A DNA stretch of 64,000 nt from Arcicella gelida (GTDB lineage Bacteria > Bacteroidota > Bacteroidia > Cytophagales > Spirosomataceae), in contig NZ_JAYGIL010000002.1 of NCBI RefSeq assembly GCF_034931025.1, positions 62,001 through 126,000 on the forward strand, read 5' to 3'. Positions 45,349 through 53,805 of the stretch are shown in pieces (within the stretch, counting starts at the first letter, position 1; every line of letters starts with the position of its first letter). The notes under the pieces are model-generated. The model made no database searches. It worked only from the letters and a program-made list of their open reading frames with translations, and had not been told where the DNA came from. The translations under genes were made by a program, and so were the position numbers.

Positions 45349-46254
45349 ATGGAAAATCTTAGTATCAACAACATTTTAGTTCCTATTGACTACAGCAAAA
45401 CATCATTAAATGCACTGGATTATGTTGTCAATTTGAGTCACAATTATCAATCAACACTCCATTTATTACATATCATTGACCCTGATACTTATCTGAGTAT
45501 TACAGAAAATGGATTAGAACTTGATTTAAGTCAAGAAAGTATTATCCAAAGAGAAAAAAAGAAATTGGCAAAATTGGCTGACTCGATTGCAGAAAAAGAG
45601 CAATTAACTGTTTATTGCCATTGTATAGTAGGAGAAGTAGTCAGAGAAATTATTCACATCGCCGAACAAATTTCGGCTGATTTGATAGTAATGGGTACGC
45701 ATGGCATTTCTGGTTTCAAATCATTTTTTATGGGAACGAATGCTTTTGAGGTAAGTAAAAAATCATCTTGCCCGGTACTCACAATTCCTAATAATAAAAA
45801 ATGGAGAAATTTTGAAAAAGTACTTTTCCCCGTTCGAACAATTCCGAATGCTTTACATAAGTATGAATTCGCAAAAAAAATTATCGCTAAACACCAATCA
45901 GAATTGATTATTTTGGCTTTGTTAGATAACGATAATGCGAAAAAAACAAATTACTTAGACGAAGAATTGAAATCTTTGAATGAAAAATTAGTGGAAGATA
46001 ATATCAATGGTTATTCTATTTTCACTTATACAGATTCGGTTGCTTACACAGCCCTGAAAAAATCGGATGAATTAGAAGTAGATTTGATGATAATTACGGC
46101 AGATTTCAATTACTCAATAGAAGATTATTTTGTAGGTCCTTTTACTCAGCAAGTGCTGAATCATGCTAAAATTCCTATTTTGTCGATTAGACCACAGGAA
46201 AGTACTTTAGTAACTGAAAAAATATTAGTTAATGAAAATCATGATAAGCAGTAA
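45349..46254 (+). CDS. Tandem universal stress protein, paralogue
   Basis: The 301-residue protein repeats the layout of its neighbour: an N-terminal UspA domain with GTHGISGFKSFFMGTN as the nucleotide-binding motif and a degenerate second domain (TADFNYSIEDYFVGPF). Matching positions such as PIDFSDASMNAL and PIDYSKTSLNAL point to a local duplication followed by divergence. A very strong terminator follows. Confidence 0.93.
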   Translation: MENLSINNILVPIDYSKTSLNALDYVVNLSHNYQSTLHLLHIIDPDTYLSITENGLELDLSQESIIQREKKKLAKLADSIAEKEQLTVYCHCIVGEVVREIIHIAEQISADLIVMGTHGISGFKSFFMGTNAFEVSKKSSCPVLTIPNNKKWRNFEKVLFPVRTIPNALHKYEFAKKIIAKHQSELIILALLDNDNAKKTNYLDEELKSLNEKLVEDNINGYSIFTYTDSVAYTALKKSDELEVDLMIITADFNYSIEDYFVGPFTQQVLNHAKIPILSIRPQESTLVTEKILVNENHDKQ

Positions 46255-46261
46255 ATAGAAG

Positions 46262-46316
46262 ACAAGCTTCATTCCGATTTTTTAAAATCACAAAAATCGG
46301 AATGAAGCTTGTTTTT
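46262..46316. terminator. Strong bidirectional terminator
   Basis: Perfect 21-bp arms (46262-46282 and about 46292-46312) followed by TTTTATTC end the UspA genes and the convergent dehydrogenase gene. The core is AAGCTTCATTCCGATTTTT. Confidence 0.92.
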
Positions 46317-46324
46317 ATTCAATA

Positions 46325-47242
46325 TTAATATCCACGTGCTAAATTAGCAATATTTACCAAAGTTTCTCCTTTTTCAAATCTTTCAAGATTTTCGGTAAAA
46401 AACTTAATTTTATCCAAATTTTCCTCAGCCCAACCACCAGAAGTATGTTGTGTTAGCAAGACATTTGGCATTTGCCAAAGTGGATGTTCAACAGGAATGG
46501 GTTCTTTTGCTGTTACGTCCAAAACTGCTCCATAAATTTGGTCATTTTTCAACATTTCAATCAAAGCTTCTTCATCTACTGCCGAACCTCTTCCTACATT
46601 CACAAAAAGCGCTGAGGATTTCAATAATTGTAAACGAGTTTTATTCAACAAACCGATAGTTTCGGGCGTTTCGGGCAAAGTTGCTACTAAAATATCAGTT
46701 GTTGGTAAGTACTCATCCAAATTTACTACCGTTTTAGAATCCAAAACCGTAGTTTCACAATTAAAACCAACCAATAAATCCTTTACTTTTTGTCCGATAG
46801 CACCTGCACCCAAAACTAATACTTTTGCATTACTCAATAAATGTAAACTTGAACGCAAAGGAGTACCAATCCATTTAGATTCAGTTTGTAATTTTGATAA
46901 ATGTGCAACACCTCGATACATCGCCAAAATACCTGCCACAGCAGTCTCTGCTACTGATTGCCCGAAAAAACCTTTCAGGTTTGTAATCTGGAAAGTATAG
47001 TTTTCTAATTGTTGGTAAGGGTCAAGACCAGCCGAATGTAATTGTAACCATTGTAATTTACTGGTTTTTTGTGCCCAAGCCAATGGCACATTTCCAAAGC
47101 AAATTGTTGAACTCAGAAATTGGTCTTCTCTATTCTCAAGTGAGATTTCTTCTCCGATAACAAGTTCATATTTCCCTGCTAGTTTTTCTTTGATAACTAA
47201 AACCTCACTGGCTTCAAATTTTGTATGAATGTATATTTTCAT
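46325..47242 (-). CDS. D-2-hydroxyacid dehydrogenase
   Basis: The 305-residue protein has the NAD-binding loop VLGAGAIGQKV and the catalytic set of the family: Arg in VNVGRGSAVDE, Glu in AKEPIP and His in TQHTSGGWAEE. It is close to the GhrA/phosphoglycerate-dehydrogenase-like group that reduces 2-oxoacids such as glyoxylate or hydroxypyruvate. The precise substrate is open. It is a single gene convergent with the UspA pair. Confidence 0.92.
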   Translation of the reverse strand: MKIYIHTKFEASEVLVIKEKLAGKYELVIGEEISLENREDQFLSSTICFGNVPLAWAQKTSKLQWLQLHSAGLDPYQQLENYTFQITNLKGFFGQSVAETAVAGILAMYRGVAHLSKLQTESKWIGTPLRSSLHLLSNAKVLVLGAGAIGQKVKDLLVGFNCETTVLDSKTVVNLDEYLPTTDILVATLPETPETIGLLNKTRLQLLKSSALFVNVGRGSAVDEEALIEMLKNDQIYGAVLDVTAKEPIPVEHPLWQMPNVLLTQHTSGGWAEENLDKIKFFTENLERFEKGETLVNIANLARGY

Positions 47243-47329
47243 TATAAAATGGTTGGTTTCAATTTCTATGGTATTATGTCAGTTTAGGAAAACATTATCT
47301 GCTACTATGACAATTCAAAAAAGCAGTTC

Positions 47330-47342
47330 TGCCATTATGGCA
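47330..47342. promoter_or_regulatory. Palindrome upstream of dnaK
   Basis: TGCCAT-T-ATGGCA is a perfect 13-bp inverted repeat in the 283 bp spacer before dnaK, about 184 bp from its start. A related half-site TATGACA is at 47307-47313. It may be a heat-shock or operator element; no CIRCE sequence was found. Confidence 0.35.
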
Positions 47343-47525
47343 CAAAAAATCCCTAAAAAAACTACTGGCATCAAGATTGTTGAAAGTAAGGAAATCTCTA
47401 TCTGTTGATGCAATGACTTAAAAGATTCAATGCTTAAACAGAAGAACAAAAATAGGTAAACATTCTTGTAAGCCTCTTTATTGTAAAATTAAAAATCTTA
47501 TTCATATACTTAATTAAAATTAAAA

Positions 47526-49433
47526 ATGGGAAAAATTATCGGTATTGACTTAGGAACAACCAACTCTTGCGTATCAGTAATGGAAGGTAACGAGCCAGTC
47601 GTAATCGCTAACTCAGAAGGTCGTCGTACTACACCTTCAATCGTTGCATTCTTAGATAATGGTAACGGTGAACGTAAAGTAGGTGACGCTGCCAAACGCC
47701 AGGCTATCACTAATCCTAAAAACACAGTTTCTTCTATCAAACGTTTCATGGGTAAACGTTATTCAGAAGTAGGAAGCGAACTAAAAACAATTGCTTATAC
47801 TGTTGAGCAAGGTTCAAACGATACTCCACGTGTTCGCATCGGCGACCGTCTTTATACGCCTCAAGAAATTTCGGCGCAGATTTTAACGAAAATGAAACAA
47901 ACTGCCGAAGATTATCTTGGACAGACTGTTACTGAAGCTGTTATTACTGTTCCAGCATATTTTAATGATGCAGAACGTCAGGCTACGAAAGAAGCTGGAC
48001 AAATTGCAGGTTTAGAAGTAAAACGTATCATCAACGAACCTACTGCGGCAGCTTTAGCTTACGGTCTTGACAAAGGCGGTAAAGATATGAAAATCGCTGT
48101 ATTCGACTTAGGTGGTGGTACTTTCGATATTTCAGTATTAGAATTAGGTGATGGCGTATTTGAAGTAAAGTCAACTGACGGTGATACTCACTTAGGTGGT
48201 GACGACTTCGACCAAGTAATCATTGAATGGTTAGCAAACGAATTTAAAAACGACGAAGGTGTTGATTTGCGTAAAGATGCAATGGCTCTTCAACGTTTGA
48301 AAGAAGCTGCTGAAAAAGCAAAAGTAGAATTATCTTCAAGTGCTTCTACTGAAATCAACTTGCCATATATCTTCCCTGTGGACGGTATGCCTAAACACTT
48401 AGTACGTACTTTATCTCGTGCTAAATTTGAGCAATTGGCTGATTCATTAATCCAAAGAATGCTTGAGCCTTGTAAACGTGCGATGAAAAATTCGGGCTTT
48501 ACAAACTCTGATATCGACGAAGTTATCTTGGTAGGTGGTTCAACTCGTATTCCAAGAGTAGTAGAAGAAGTAGAGAAATTCTTCGGAAGAAAACCTTCAA
48601 AAGGTGTTAACCCTGACGAAGCTGTAGCAATCGGTGCGGCTGTTCAAGGTGGTGTTTTAACGGGTGAAGTAAAAGACGTATTATTATTAGACGTTATTCC
48701 TTTATCGTTAGGTATCGAAACAATGGGTGGCGTTTTCACTAAATTAATCGAAGCTAACACAACAATTCCTACGAAGAAATCTGAAACATTCTCGACTGCT
48801 TCAGATAACCAACCTTCAGTAGAATTGAACGTATTACAAGGTGAGCGTCCATTAGCAACACAAAACCGTTCATTAGGACGTTTCCACTTAGACGGTATTC
48901 CACCAGCACCACGTGGCGTGCCTCAAGTAGAAGTAACTTTTGATATTGATGCTAACGGTATCCTTCACGTATCTGCAAAAGATAAAGGAACAGGAAAAGA
49001 AAGCAATATCCGTATCGAAGCTTCAAGTGGTTTGACGGATGCAGAAATCGAAAAAATGCGTCAAGAAGCGAAAGCTCATGAAGCAGAAGATAAAGCTGAA
49101 CGTGAAAAAATCGAAAAAATCAACCAAGCTGATTCATTGATTTTCCAAACAGAAAAACAATTGAAAGAGTACGGCGAGAAACTTTCGGAAGGAAATAAAT
49201 CAGCGATTGAAGGAGCTTTAGCAGAATTGCGTACTGCACACGGTTCACGTGATGTAGCTTCAATTGACTCAGCGCTTGAAAAATTGAACAACGCTTGGGC
49301 AGCAGCTTCGCAAGAAATGTATGCACAAAGTAGCCCAGAAGGAGCTCAACCAACTGGTGATGCAGGTCAACAAACTGCTGATTCAGGTTCTTCTTCACAA
49401 GCAGAAGATGTTCCTTTTGAGGAAGTGAAATAA
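47526..49433 (+). CDS. dnaK: Molecular chaperone DnaK (Hsp70)
   Basis: The 635-residue protein is a complete Hsp70: IGIDLGTTNSCVSVMEG at the start, the ATPase signatures FDLGGGTFDISVLELG and VILVGGSTRIPRV, the substrate-binding domain from about residue 385, and the acidic C-terminus ending EDVPFEEVK. With DnaJ and GrpE it folds and protects proteins. Neither grpE nor dnaJ is adjacent, which is common in Bacteroidota. Confidence 0.98.
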   Translation: MGKIIGIDLGTTNSCVSVMEGNEPVVIANSEGRRTTPSIVAFLDNGNGERKVGDAAKRQAITNPKNTVSSIKRFMGKRYSEVGSELKTIAYTVEQGSNDTPRVRIGDRLYTPQEISAQILTKMKQTAEDYLGQTVTEAVITVPAYFNDAERQATKEAGQIAGLEVKRIINEPTAAALAYGLDKGGKDMKIAVFDLGGGTFDISVLELGDGVFEVKSTDGDTHLGGDDFDQVIIEWLANEFKNDEGVDLRKDAMALQRLKEAAEKAKVELSSSASTEINLPYIFPVDGMPKHLVRTLSRAKFEQLADSLIQRMLEPCKRAMKNSGFTNSDIDEVILVGGSTRIPRVVEEVEKFFGRKPSKGVNPDEAVAIGAAVQGGVLTGEVKDVLLLDVIPLSLGIETMGGVFTKLIEANTTIPTKKSETFSTASDNQPSVELNVLQGERPLATQNRSLGRFHLDGIPPAPRGVPQVEVTFDIDANGILHVSAKDKGTGKESNIRIEASSGLTDAEIEKMRQEAKAHEAEDKAEREKIEKINQADSLIFQTEKQLKEYGEKLSEGNKSAIEGALAELRTAHGSRDVASIDSALEKLNNAWAAASQEMYAQSSPEGAQPTGDAGQQTADSGSSSQAEDVPFEEVK

Positions 49434-49452
49434 GTAATAGCTAAAAAACAAT

Positions 49453-49486
49453 AAAAAAAGGCAGGAAAATTCCTGTCTTTTTTTAT
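49453..49486 (+). terminator. Terminator of dnaK
   Basis: A short hairpin around AGGCAGGAA/TTCCTGTCT flanked by A-run and T-run (TTTTTTTATTT) follows dnaK. Confidence 0.75.
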
Positions 49487-49565
49487 TTATTAAAGGAAAA
49501 AATATAAATTAGTATAATGACAAATTTAGCTGCCAAGTAACTTGTAAAAAATAATAAAACCCAAT

Positions 49566-51422
49566 ATGAAAATTATTACTATTCACGGAATTAGAAGAGA
49601 AAAAAGATGGTACAACGACTTAAAGAATTTACACATTTGGAGTCAACAAAAAATCGAAGTAATACCTTTTGAGTATGGTTATTTTAGTCTTTTTCAATTT
49701 CTATTACCGTGGAAAAGGAAGTCTGTGTATAATAAATTTTTAGAATTTTATAAAAAAAATGTAGAACAAAATGAACCAGCACCAAGTCTTGTATGTCATA
49801 GTTTTGGAACTTTAATTTTTTTCAATTGCTTAAACAAACACTCTTCATTAAAATTCGACAATGTGATTTTGTGTGGTAGTATAGTTGACCCTCATTTAGA
49901 TTGGGACAGCTATTTTAAGAATGGACAAATAAAAAGAGTTAAAAATGATTATGGAATTGATGATTGGGTAGTTAATTTATCAAGTTTTGTAATTAAAAAT
50001 TGTGGTGCCAGTGGTAAGAATGGATTCGAAAATATTCCTCAAAGCTTAATTAAAGATAAGAAATTCATACAAGAAAGAAATTATTTTAATCACAGTGATT
50101 ATTTCTACACCCCCCACATGGAAAAGAATTGGGTAAAATTTTTACTGGAAGGTTCAGTGAAATTTAATTTTAGAAAAGATATTTTACGTGATGATATTAT
50201 TGAGAGAATCTATGAAAATGAAAAGGAAAATGATGTAGAAGTCTCAAAAATTGTATTCAAATCTAGAGTCGATTTCTTCAAAACAACTGGTAATTACTAT
50301 GGAAGTTATACAATGGATTGTATTAACAAACAAAGTTCAATTTTAAATTGGTATAGAATAACAACAACTGCGGATTCTATTGAAGATGCCAAAGAGATGG
50401 GGTTTTCCGCTTTTGTAAATAATCAAAAAGCTCAGATAGAATTAGAAGATGAAAAAATATGGAAAAAGAATTTTAAAATTGGTCTTCTAGATGGCATTCA
50501 ACCAGAAGAAACATTTAATTTAAACTATCGTTTTACACTAAGAAATACTATGAACAAAAGAGGTGATACTGACCATTATCTAACAAAAAATATAAAATAT
50601 GTAGATATCTATATTAACTTTAAAGAGACTTTAACTGCTCCAACATTTATTTTTATTAAGAATCAAATTATAATACATTCTATAAAAGCTCAAAAAAAAA
50701 ATGAAAAAGATAATTCAATAACTTATTGGCTAAACCATTATAACGAACAAAATTTTGATGGCATAATTTTTTATTATGAAGGTATTGTTGTAGAAAACCA
50801 TCCTCCTAAAGTAAAAATACCAATTCAAAACATGAAAGATTATTTTATAGAGTCTTGTTCAGAACAAGATATAAAGCATATTTATGCAATTGAAAGTAAA
50901 ATTGAATTTGAGAATGGAGCATCTGAAGCTACTCTATTAGAGAGAAGAAAAATGTTCAATCAAGGTTTTTTAGTCTTAAAAAAAGGCAATAAAATATTAG
51001 GCTACATTGAAACAACTATTTGGAAGTATAGAGATTTTGAATCATTTGATGAGATTAAAAATTTTCCTGTTTTTCATAATTCAGAGGGAGATACTTTGTA
51101 CGTAATATTCCTCGCAATTGATGAATATGAAAGGTTAAAGGGATATGGTTCAGCATTATTAAAGGCTGTCGAAAATACAATATCCCAACACTATAATATT
51201 AATAAGATTGTTCTGGTAGCAAAAGATGGCTTAGTCAAGTTCTATAAAAATAATGGGTATAAAGAGGTTAAGGAATTACCACATTTCTTAAAAAACAGGA
51301 ATTATAAATCTGTTTTAATGGAAAAAAATATTTCTAATAATTCAAAAAACAAGAAAATTAAATTTAGGGAAGGAAGTCAAAAAAGGATTATTGAAAAAAT
51401 TGTAGAACATAATAAAATTTAG
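49566..51422 (+). CDS. Fusion of alpha/beta hydrolase and GNAT acetyltransferase
   Basis: The 618-residue cytosolic protein joins three parts. Residues 1-200 look like a lipase/esterase-type alpha/beta hydrolase: HGIRREKRWY with His7-Gly8, nucleophile Ser79 in LVCHSFGTLIFF, and a possible catalytic His in FNHSDYFYTPH. Residues about 215-425 form a beta-rich region with no family I recognise (ESF-like RDDIIERIYEN, then YVDIYINFKETL and IIFYYEGIVVENH). Residues about 430-595 are a GNAT domain with acetyl-CoA loop ERLKGYGSALLKAVE and VKFYKNNGYKEV. No signal peptide or membrane segment. The coding sequence is unusually AT- and Asn/Lys/Ile-rich and is followed by repeats, suggesting acquired DNA. 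Function unknown. Confidence 0.75.
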   Translation: MKIITIHGIRREKRWYNDLKNLHIWSQQKIEVIPFEYGYFSLFQFLLPWKRKSVYNKFLEFYKKNVEQNEPAPSLVCHSFGTLIFFNCLNKHSSLKFDNVILCGSIVDPHLDWDSYFKNGQIKRVKNDYGIDDWVVNLSSFVIKNCGASGKNGFENIPQSLIKDKKFIQERNYFNHSDYFYTPHMEKNWVKFLLEGSVKFNFRKDILRDDIIERIYENEKENDVEVSKIVFKSRVDFFKTTGNYYGSYTMDCINKQSSILNWYRITTTADSIEDAKEMGFSAFVNNQKAQIELEDEKIWKKNFKIGLLDGIQPEETFNLNYRFTLRNTMNKRGDTDHYLTKNIKYVDIYINFKETLTAPTFIFIKNQIIIHSIKAQKKNEKDNSITYWLNHYNEQNFDGIIFYYEGIVVENHPPKVKIPIQNMKDYFIESCSEQDIKHIYAIESKIEFENGASEATLLERRKMFNQGFLVLKKGNKILGYIETTIWKYRDFESFDEIKNFPVFHNSEGDTLYVIFLAIDEYERLKGYGSALLKAVENTISQHYNINKIVLVAKDGLVKFYKNNGYKEVKELPHFLKNRNYKSVLMEKNISNNSKNKKIKFREGSQKRIIEKIVEHNKI

Positions 51423-51439
51423 AGCCACCTCCAACTATC

Positions 51440-51490
51440 GTAGTATTATACTACTCACGCTGTTCGAGATGTTCTAAAGAGCATCTCGAA
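51440..51490. terminator. Two palindromes after the hydrolase-GNAT gene
   Basis: GTAGTAT-T-ATACTAC (51440-51454) is followed by TTCGAGATG/CATCTCGAA (51463-51490). The second could be a terminator for the gene, although T residues are interspersed with A after it. Confidence 0.5.
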
Positions 51491-51546
51491 TTATTAATAA
51501 AAAGGACTTCTAGTACGATAAAACTTACCCACTAGCAAAAGTAAGT

Positions 51547-51704
51547 GTTAAGTAAAGCGTTCATTATACTAAACTTTACTATAGTTTGAAATTGAAGTAG
51601 ATAAATATTAAGCTTTCCTAAATCTCTCATTTTACCCCAACTAGCTGTTAAGCGAAGCATCACTTGTGCTAAACCTTAATTCAGTTTGAAACTGAATTAA
51701 ACAA
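51547..51704 (+). repeat. Pair of diverged direct repeats 100 bp apart
   Basis: Copies begin at GTTAAG 51547 and 51647 and share blocks such as TAAAC, AGTTTGAAA and GAA over about 58 bp. The second copy contains the perfect palindrome TTAATTCAGTTT-G-AAACTGAATTAA (51676-51700), partly lost in the first. Confidence 0.6.
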
Positions 51705-51998
51705 AGGTCTAAGACACAGTCTTGAACGAGCTTCTGAGGAAAAGTAAAATAGCTCTGCGGAAAAATATTTATGGATTGTGGAAAATTCAAAGCCTTCTGA
51801 GGAAAATATAAATGGCTCAGAGGAAGATTATTTTTGAGTTGTGTAAGATTAAATATGAATTGCGGAAAATGTAAATGCCTCTGAGAAAAATAAAAATAGC
51901 TCTGCGGAAAAATATTTATGGATTGTGGAAAATGCAAAGCCTTCTGAGGAAAATGTTACGGCTAATTTTTTATAAAATCACCAATCTCCCATTTTACC
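51621..51998 (+). repeat. 16-bp direct repeat flanking the array
   Basis: AATCTCTCATTTTACC at 51621-51636 and AATCTCCCATTTTACC at 51983-51998 differ by one base and bracket the 21-bp array and one copy of the 58-bp repeat. They may mark an insertion or a duplication. Confidence 0.5.
51735..51965. repeat. Array of eleven 21-bp tandem repeats
   Basis: Units start at 51735 and then every 21 bp (51756, 51777, 51798, 51819, 51840, 51861, 51882, 51903, 51924, 51945) with the pattern TGnGGAAAAnnnnnnnTnG. Units 2-4 recur almost unchanged as units 9-11, showing a higher-order step of 147 bp. The array has no spacers between units, so it is not a CRISPR. On the minus strand the 21-bp period gives a stop-free frame with FPQ every seven residues. 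Confidence 0.85.
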
Positions 51999-52026
51999 AT
52001 ATCAATATGGCTAGATGGGAGATTTT
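51983..52026 (+). terminator. Nested stem-loop before the DUF3667 gene
   Basis: Outer arms AATCTCCCAT/ATGGGAGATT enclose a smaller CCATAT/ATATGG hairpin, followed by TTTTTTA on the plus strand. It looks like a terminator 82 bp upstream of the DUF3667-like gene. Confidence 0.65.
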
Positions 52027-52107
52027 TTATTGCCAATTTTTCTCTATTTTTGAATGAATCAAATAGAAAACTAAATCACACAAACAAAATACCTCTGTCT
52101 AACAAAC

Positions 52108-52827
52108 ATGGAAAGTGAAAACTTAAATTATCCTAATCAAGCAAATAATACTAAAGAACAAGAAATTTTACTGGAAAGAGTCGATAGGAAATATGCAGTG
52201 GAGGAATTCCTAAACCTAATTGGTTACGAACGAGGTTTGTTGTTTACCGTTCGTGAATTGTTGCTTCGTCCTGGTAAACTGGTTCATCATTATCTCAACA
52301 CTGATAGAAATGCTTGTACCAAGCCTGTTACTTTTTTGATTCTCTGCTCGGTGGTTTATAGCTTAATTACGGGTTATCTAGATGTTGATGTACTCAGCGA
52401 AGAACAACTAAAGAAACAATACGGTACTACTGGAGGAAATAGCGTGATACTTTGGATTCAGAATAATTACGGATATGCCAATATTTTGATGTTAATTTTT
52501 ATAGCATTCTGGACGAAGATTTTTTTCAAAAAGTATTCTTATAATATTTATGAAATCGGCGTAATGCTATGTTATATCATGGGTGAAGGGATGTTATGGT
52601 TTTCGGTGCATCCTATTATTGCGAAGTTTGTTACCAATACTATTTTTGATACAGTCTTTTATTCTGCTATTTTGTTATATGTTGCTTGGGCTATTGGACA
52701 GTTTTTTGGTGGAGGTTTTAAAAATTACTTCAAAGCTCTCTGTGCCTATTTAATAGGCTTTGTCTCGTTTGAAATCGTAGCGATACTAATAGGTGTGGCG
52801 ATGGATTTAATGGCAAAAAAAATATAA
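52108..52827 (+). CDS. DUF3667-like membrane protein
   Basis: The 239-residue protein has a soluble N-terminus with the DUF3667-type segment GLLFTVRELLLRPGKLVHHY followed by four or five membrane segments. Many DUF3667 proteins carry an N-terminal zinc ribbon (CxxC pairs); it is absent here. Function unknown. A terminator follows, shared with the convergent outer-membrane gene. Confidence 0.82.
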   Translation: MESENLNYPNQANNTKEQEILLERVDRKYAVEEFLNLIGYERGLLFTVRELLLRPGKLVHHYLNTDRNACTKPVTFLILCSVVYSLITGYLDVDVLSEEQLKKQYGTTGGNSVILWIQNNYGYANILMLIFIAFWTKIFFKKYSYNIYEIGVMLCYIMGEGMLWFSVHPIIAKFVTNTIFDTVFYSAILLYVAWAIGQFFGGGFKNYFKALCAYLIGFVSFEIVAILIGVAMDLMAKKI

Positions 52828-52838
52828 TTATAGAAAAC

Positions 52839-52882
52839 AAAAAATCCCATTCTACTTAATCAAAAGTAAAATGGGATTTTTA
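52839..52882. terminator. Bidirectional terminator
   Basis: Arms AAAAATCCCATT and AATGGGATTTTT with an inner ACTT/AAGT extension, T-runs on both strands. Confidence 0.88.
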
Positions 52883-52897
52883 TTATATCACTGTAAA

Positions 52898-53506
52898 TTA
52901 AATACTTCCAATTGGGAAGCTTACTCCTACATTGATTCCTAAATTTCTGTTCATGCTATTACTTGTGGTTGATTTAGTCGCATCTGTTAAACCTAAGCCA
53001 TAACGAGCATCTACGTTCAACCAAATTTTTTCCGCTAAAGCATAATTAAAGCCACCGCCGAAAGTCACACCCAAATCTGAACTTGAGTAAAACTGTCCGT
53101 TAGGGTTTAGATTATTGCCATCCTTATCTTTTGCGTTTAATAGGAAGTCAACGTGTGGGCCAGCAAATAATTTAGGACGAAATGAACCTACTTTATTTCC
53201 ACCATTAAAATAATAAGTAAATAAAACAGGTACTTGGATATAATTTAAGTTGATAGAATTATCAGTGTTTTTGAGTTTCGCACCCAATTCACTGTATAAA
53301 ACCTGTACTCCTACACCAAACCACTCTTTGCTACTATAATTTAAAAATACTCCTGTGGCTAAACCCGTTTTAGTAGAAGTATTTGAGTTGGAAGATAAAT
53401 TAGAGAAATTTACACCAGCCGATGGACCGAAAGATAAATTTTGAGCTTTTGATAAGCTAGCTACTAATAAAATAGCTACGATGAATAATCCTGATTTCTT
53501 GTTCAT
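52898..53506 (-). CDS. Outer-membrane beta-barrel protein (PorT-like)
   Basis: The 202-residue protein has a signal peptide (ending SLSKAQ) and an eight-strand-like barrel: FGPSAGVNFSNLS, TGVFLNYSSKEWFGVGVQVL, PVLFTYYF and the end NLGINVGVSFPIG. It matches the small Bacteroidota outer-membrane beta-barrel group (PorT/OMP_b-brl_2). No specific role is visible. It is a single gene. Confidence 0.87.
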   Translation of the reverse strand: MNKKSGLFIVAILLVASLSKAQNLSFGPSAGVNFSNLSSNSNTSTKTGLATGVFLNYSSKEWFGVGVQVLYSELGAKLKNTDNSINLNYIQVPVLFTYYFNGGNKVGSFRPKLFAGPHVDFLLNAKDKDGNNLNPNGQFYSSSDLGVTFGGGFNYALAEKIWLNVDARYGLGLTDATKSTTSNSMNRNLGINVGVSFPIGSI

Positions 53507-53730
53507 AATTTTAAAGAATAATTGAATGATAATTGATTACGATAAATAACTTCAAAATATCATTCCATTCTTTAAAACTTGTCTTTTGTTGAGTAAAAGA
53601 CATAGAAATTCGAAAATTTTCCTCAAAATTCCCCAAAGTGTATGCCCATTTTATCTGTTATGACTAGTTCATTTTTCGATTATCTCACAGATTGATAGAC
53701 AAGTAAAGCAACAGATTGAATTTTAATCCC

Positions 53731-53738
53731 TAATTTTG
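53731..53738 (+). promoter_or_regulatory. Candidate -7 box for the J-domain gene
   Basis: TAATTTTG fits TAnnTTTG and lies 67 bp before the ATG at 53806. No -33 box was identified. Confidence 0.4.
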
Positions 53739-53805
53739 CACCCGAATAATATTTTGCAAAGTATTAACAGGTGTTTAATGCGGTTATTCACATTTTGACA
53801 AATTC

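Larger units (their letters stand above)
51423..52107. other. 685 bp non-coding, repeat-rich spacer
   Basis: No gene is supported here. From left to right it holds two palindromes (51440-51454, 51463-51490), a pair of about 58 bp diverged direct repeats 100 bp apart (51547 and 51647), the 21-bp array (51735-51965), and a stem-loop at 51983-52026. A 98-codon minus-strand frame over the array is most likely a by-product of its 21-bp period. Confidence 0.65.

Noticed and set aside
47243..47525. CIRCE element for dnaK
   Set aside because: No TTAGCACTC/GAGTGCTAA pair is present.
51641..51937. 98-codon minus-strand frame with FPQ every seven residues
   Set aside because: The 21-bp period automatically keeps one frame open; no promoter or signal. 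Kept as a property of the repeat array, not as a gene, though a real repeat protein is not excluded.
51735..51965. CRISPR array
   Set aside because: Repeat units are contiguous with no unique spacers, only 21 bp long, and no cas genes are present.
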